A stretch of DNA of 64,000 nucleotides, taken from assembly GCA_947359465.1 (NCBI GenBank), contig OX375874.1, forward strand, positions 97,777,441-97,841,440, given 5' to 3'. The notes under the pieces are model-generated. The model did no database searches and had not been told where the DNA came from. It saw only the letters and a list, made by a program, of their open reading frames with translations. Numbering within the stretch: position 1 is the first letter of the stretch; each line of letters begins with the position of its first letter. The DNA is from Metellina segmentata. Taxonomy: Eukaryota; Arthropoda; Arachnida; Araneae; Tetragnathidae. This document shows, in pieces, positions 63,181-64,000 of this stretch. Both the position numbers and the translations under genes were made by a program.

Positions 63181-63565
63181 CCAGTGGGAAAAACCCTCTA
63201 AGATCCTGACATCTGTACGAAAAGGAATTTAACCCTCTAAGGGGTTCATACACATAATTCCGGCATCAACTCACAGTCTACCCTGCATGACTCCTAACAA
63301 ATTTTGTCCTTTTTGAACAATAGGGTCCAATGGGAAGGGTTTGCTATCTGTAGGTGTCTACTATAAGGAAATGAGCCTTAAAATCATTCCAAAGGATTAT
63401 GTTCTACATAATGGAATCTATCCAGACTTCTATTCCAAGGAAATGAATCATAACATCTTTCCAGAGAATTCTATTTTAAGGAAATGAAAAGTAGAATCTT
63501 TCAAAAAATTATTATATTTTAAGGAAAGGACCAATATAATCGTTGTAAAGGTTGAAAGAACTAAC
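62880..63565. repeat. minisatellite, same family as 3530-4385 but inverted
   Basis: Repeated 'TTCCAAGGAAAGGAATC', 'CTTTCCAAAGGAT' and 'TTCTATTCCAAGGAAATGAATC' are the complement of the AGAATCCTTTGGAAAG units at the left end of the window. Two blocks, 62880-62970 and 63380-63565, are separated by the family D repeat. Confidence 0.7.
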
Positions 63566-63700
63566 GGACTCTTCAGAAATATTAAGTAGGATAAAACCAA
63601 CTTTACGCTACTCGCAAATTTCGTGAATTTCAAACAGTTAAAGCTTTAGATTTACTTTAATACTTTAAAGCAGTGGATATACTAAGATATATAGTAGGAA

Positions 63701-64000
63701 GGTAATTGTTAATTTTTAATAAACGTCGTACTAGAGCAACACAGTGGGCTAGTGACGACGGTTTGTGATCACTCCCCTAAGGGATAGATCCGAGGACAAC
63801 AGCACGTAATTTTGAGCCACGGCCAGACGACGAGGCAACACCTGAGCTGGCACTCCCACTGTCCAAACTTCCACACTAACCCAACGTGAGGACTTTTGGC
63901 CACGATAGATTTAAGGTGCACCAGCCGCCTCTACACCATACGCTTACAACCATCCATGCACTGACCCAGGAACCTTCCTATCTAAAGGCTAATACCTTAA
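63701..64000 (-). mobile_element. tRNA-derived SINE, type B, cut by the window edge
   Basis: The minus-strand copy runs from the tail 'TTAATTTTTAATAAACGTCGTACTAGAGCAACAC' to the antisense head 'CCCAGGAACCTTCCTATCTAAAGGCTAATACCTTAA'; the B box is shortened (CTGACCCAGGAACC) and the A box continues past the window end. Confidence 0.85.

Overview
The window looks like a piece of a large, AT-rich, intron-rich arthropod nuclear genome. There are no operons, Shine-Dalgarno sites or long open frames. Coding sequence comes as 109-406 bp exons with GT/AG borders separated by introns of kilobases, and the introns are packed with Tc1/mariner, hAT, TTAA-target (piggyBac-like) and tRNA-derived SINE insertions. 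The SINE body and the 'GCGCAAGGGCCATAT' repeat resemble repeats I associate with spider genomes. The chelicerate assignment is therefore an inference from memory; the arthropod-like character is firmer.

The backbone of the window is one minus-strand gene for an HSPA12A/B-type member of the Hsp70 superfamily. I could place eleven consecutive exons whose reading phases all fit (50471 down to 12576), plus a weaker candidate first exon (52814-52850). The last seven exons (from 32294 leftward) carry the conserved HSPA12 body: an N-terminal phosphate loop with DFGTT, the DCGGGTVD phosphate-2 motif, the LVGGFAES adenosine motif and the typical C-terminus. The first four or five exons add a long, proline/serine-rich, probably disordered N-terminal region of about 380 residues that the vertebrate proteins lack. 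A second, unrelated minus-strand gene probably begins at 3043 with a signal-peptide-coding exon (2935-3043) and runs off the left edge.

Layout: 1-1.7 kb, SINE and hAT with a nested SINE. 2.9-3.05 kb, the putative signal-peptide exon. 3.5-4.4 kb, a degenerate minisatellite. 5.2-5.9 and 9.2-10.6 kb, two elements of one Tc1/mariner-like family with long inverted repeats. 8.4-8.8 kb, a retrotransposon gag/protease remnant. 10.7-12.6 kb, the likely 3' untranslated region of the HSPA12-like gene, its distal part a tandem array. 12.6-50.5 kb, the gene with its transposon-filled introns. 52.8-53.1 kb, the likely promoter. 54.9-55.1 kb, a possible degenerate HSPA12-like exon. 58-60.7 kb, a pair of non-autonomous hAT elements. 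61-61.6 kb, a dead Tc1 element. 62.7-63.6 kb, the same minisatellite as at the left end, inverted. 63.7 kb to the end, a SINE.

The most notable non-gene content is a readable insertion history: at least six nested insertions, several with exact target-site duplications, and SINEs built from interchangeable heads and tails. No CRISPR, phage or bacterial-type system is present.
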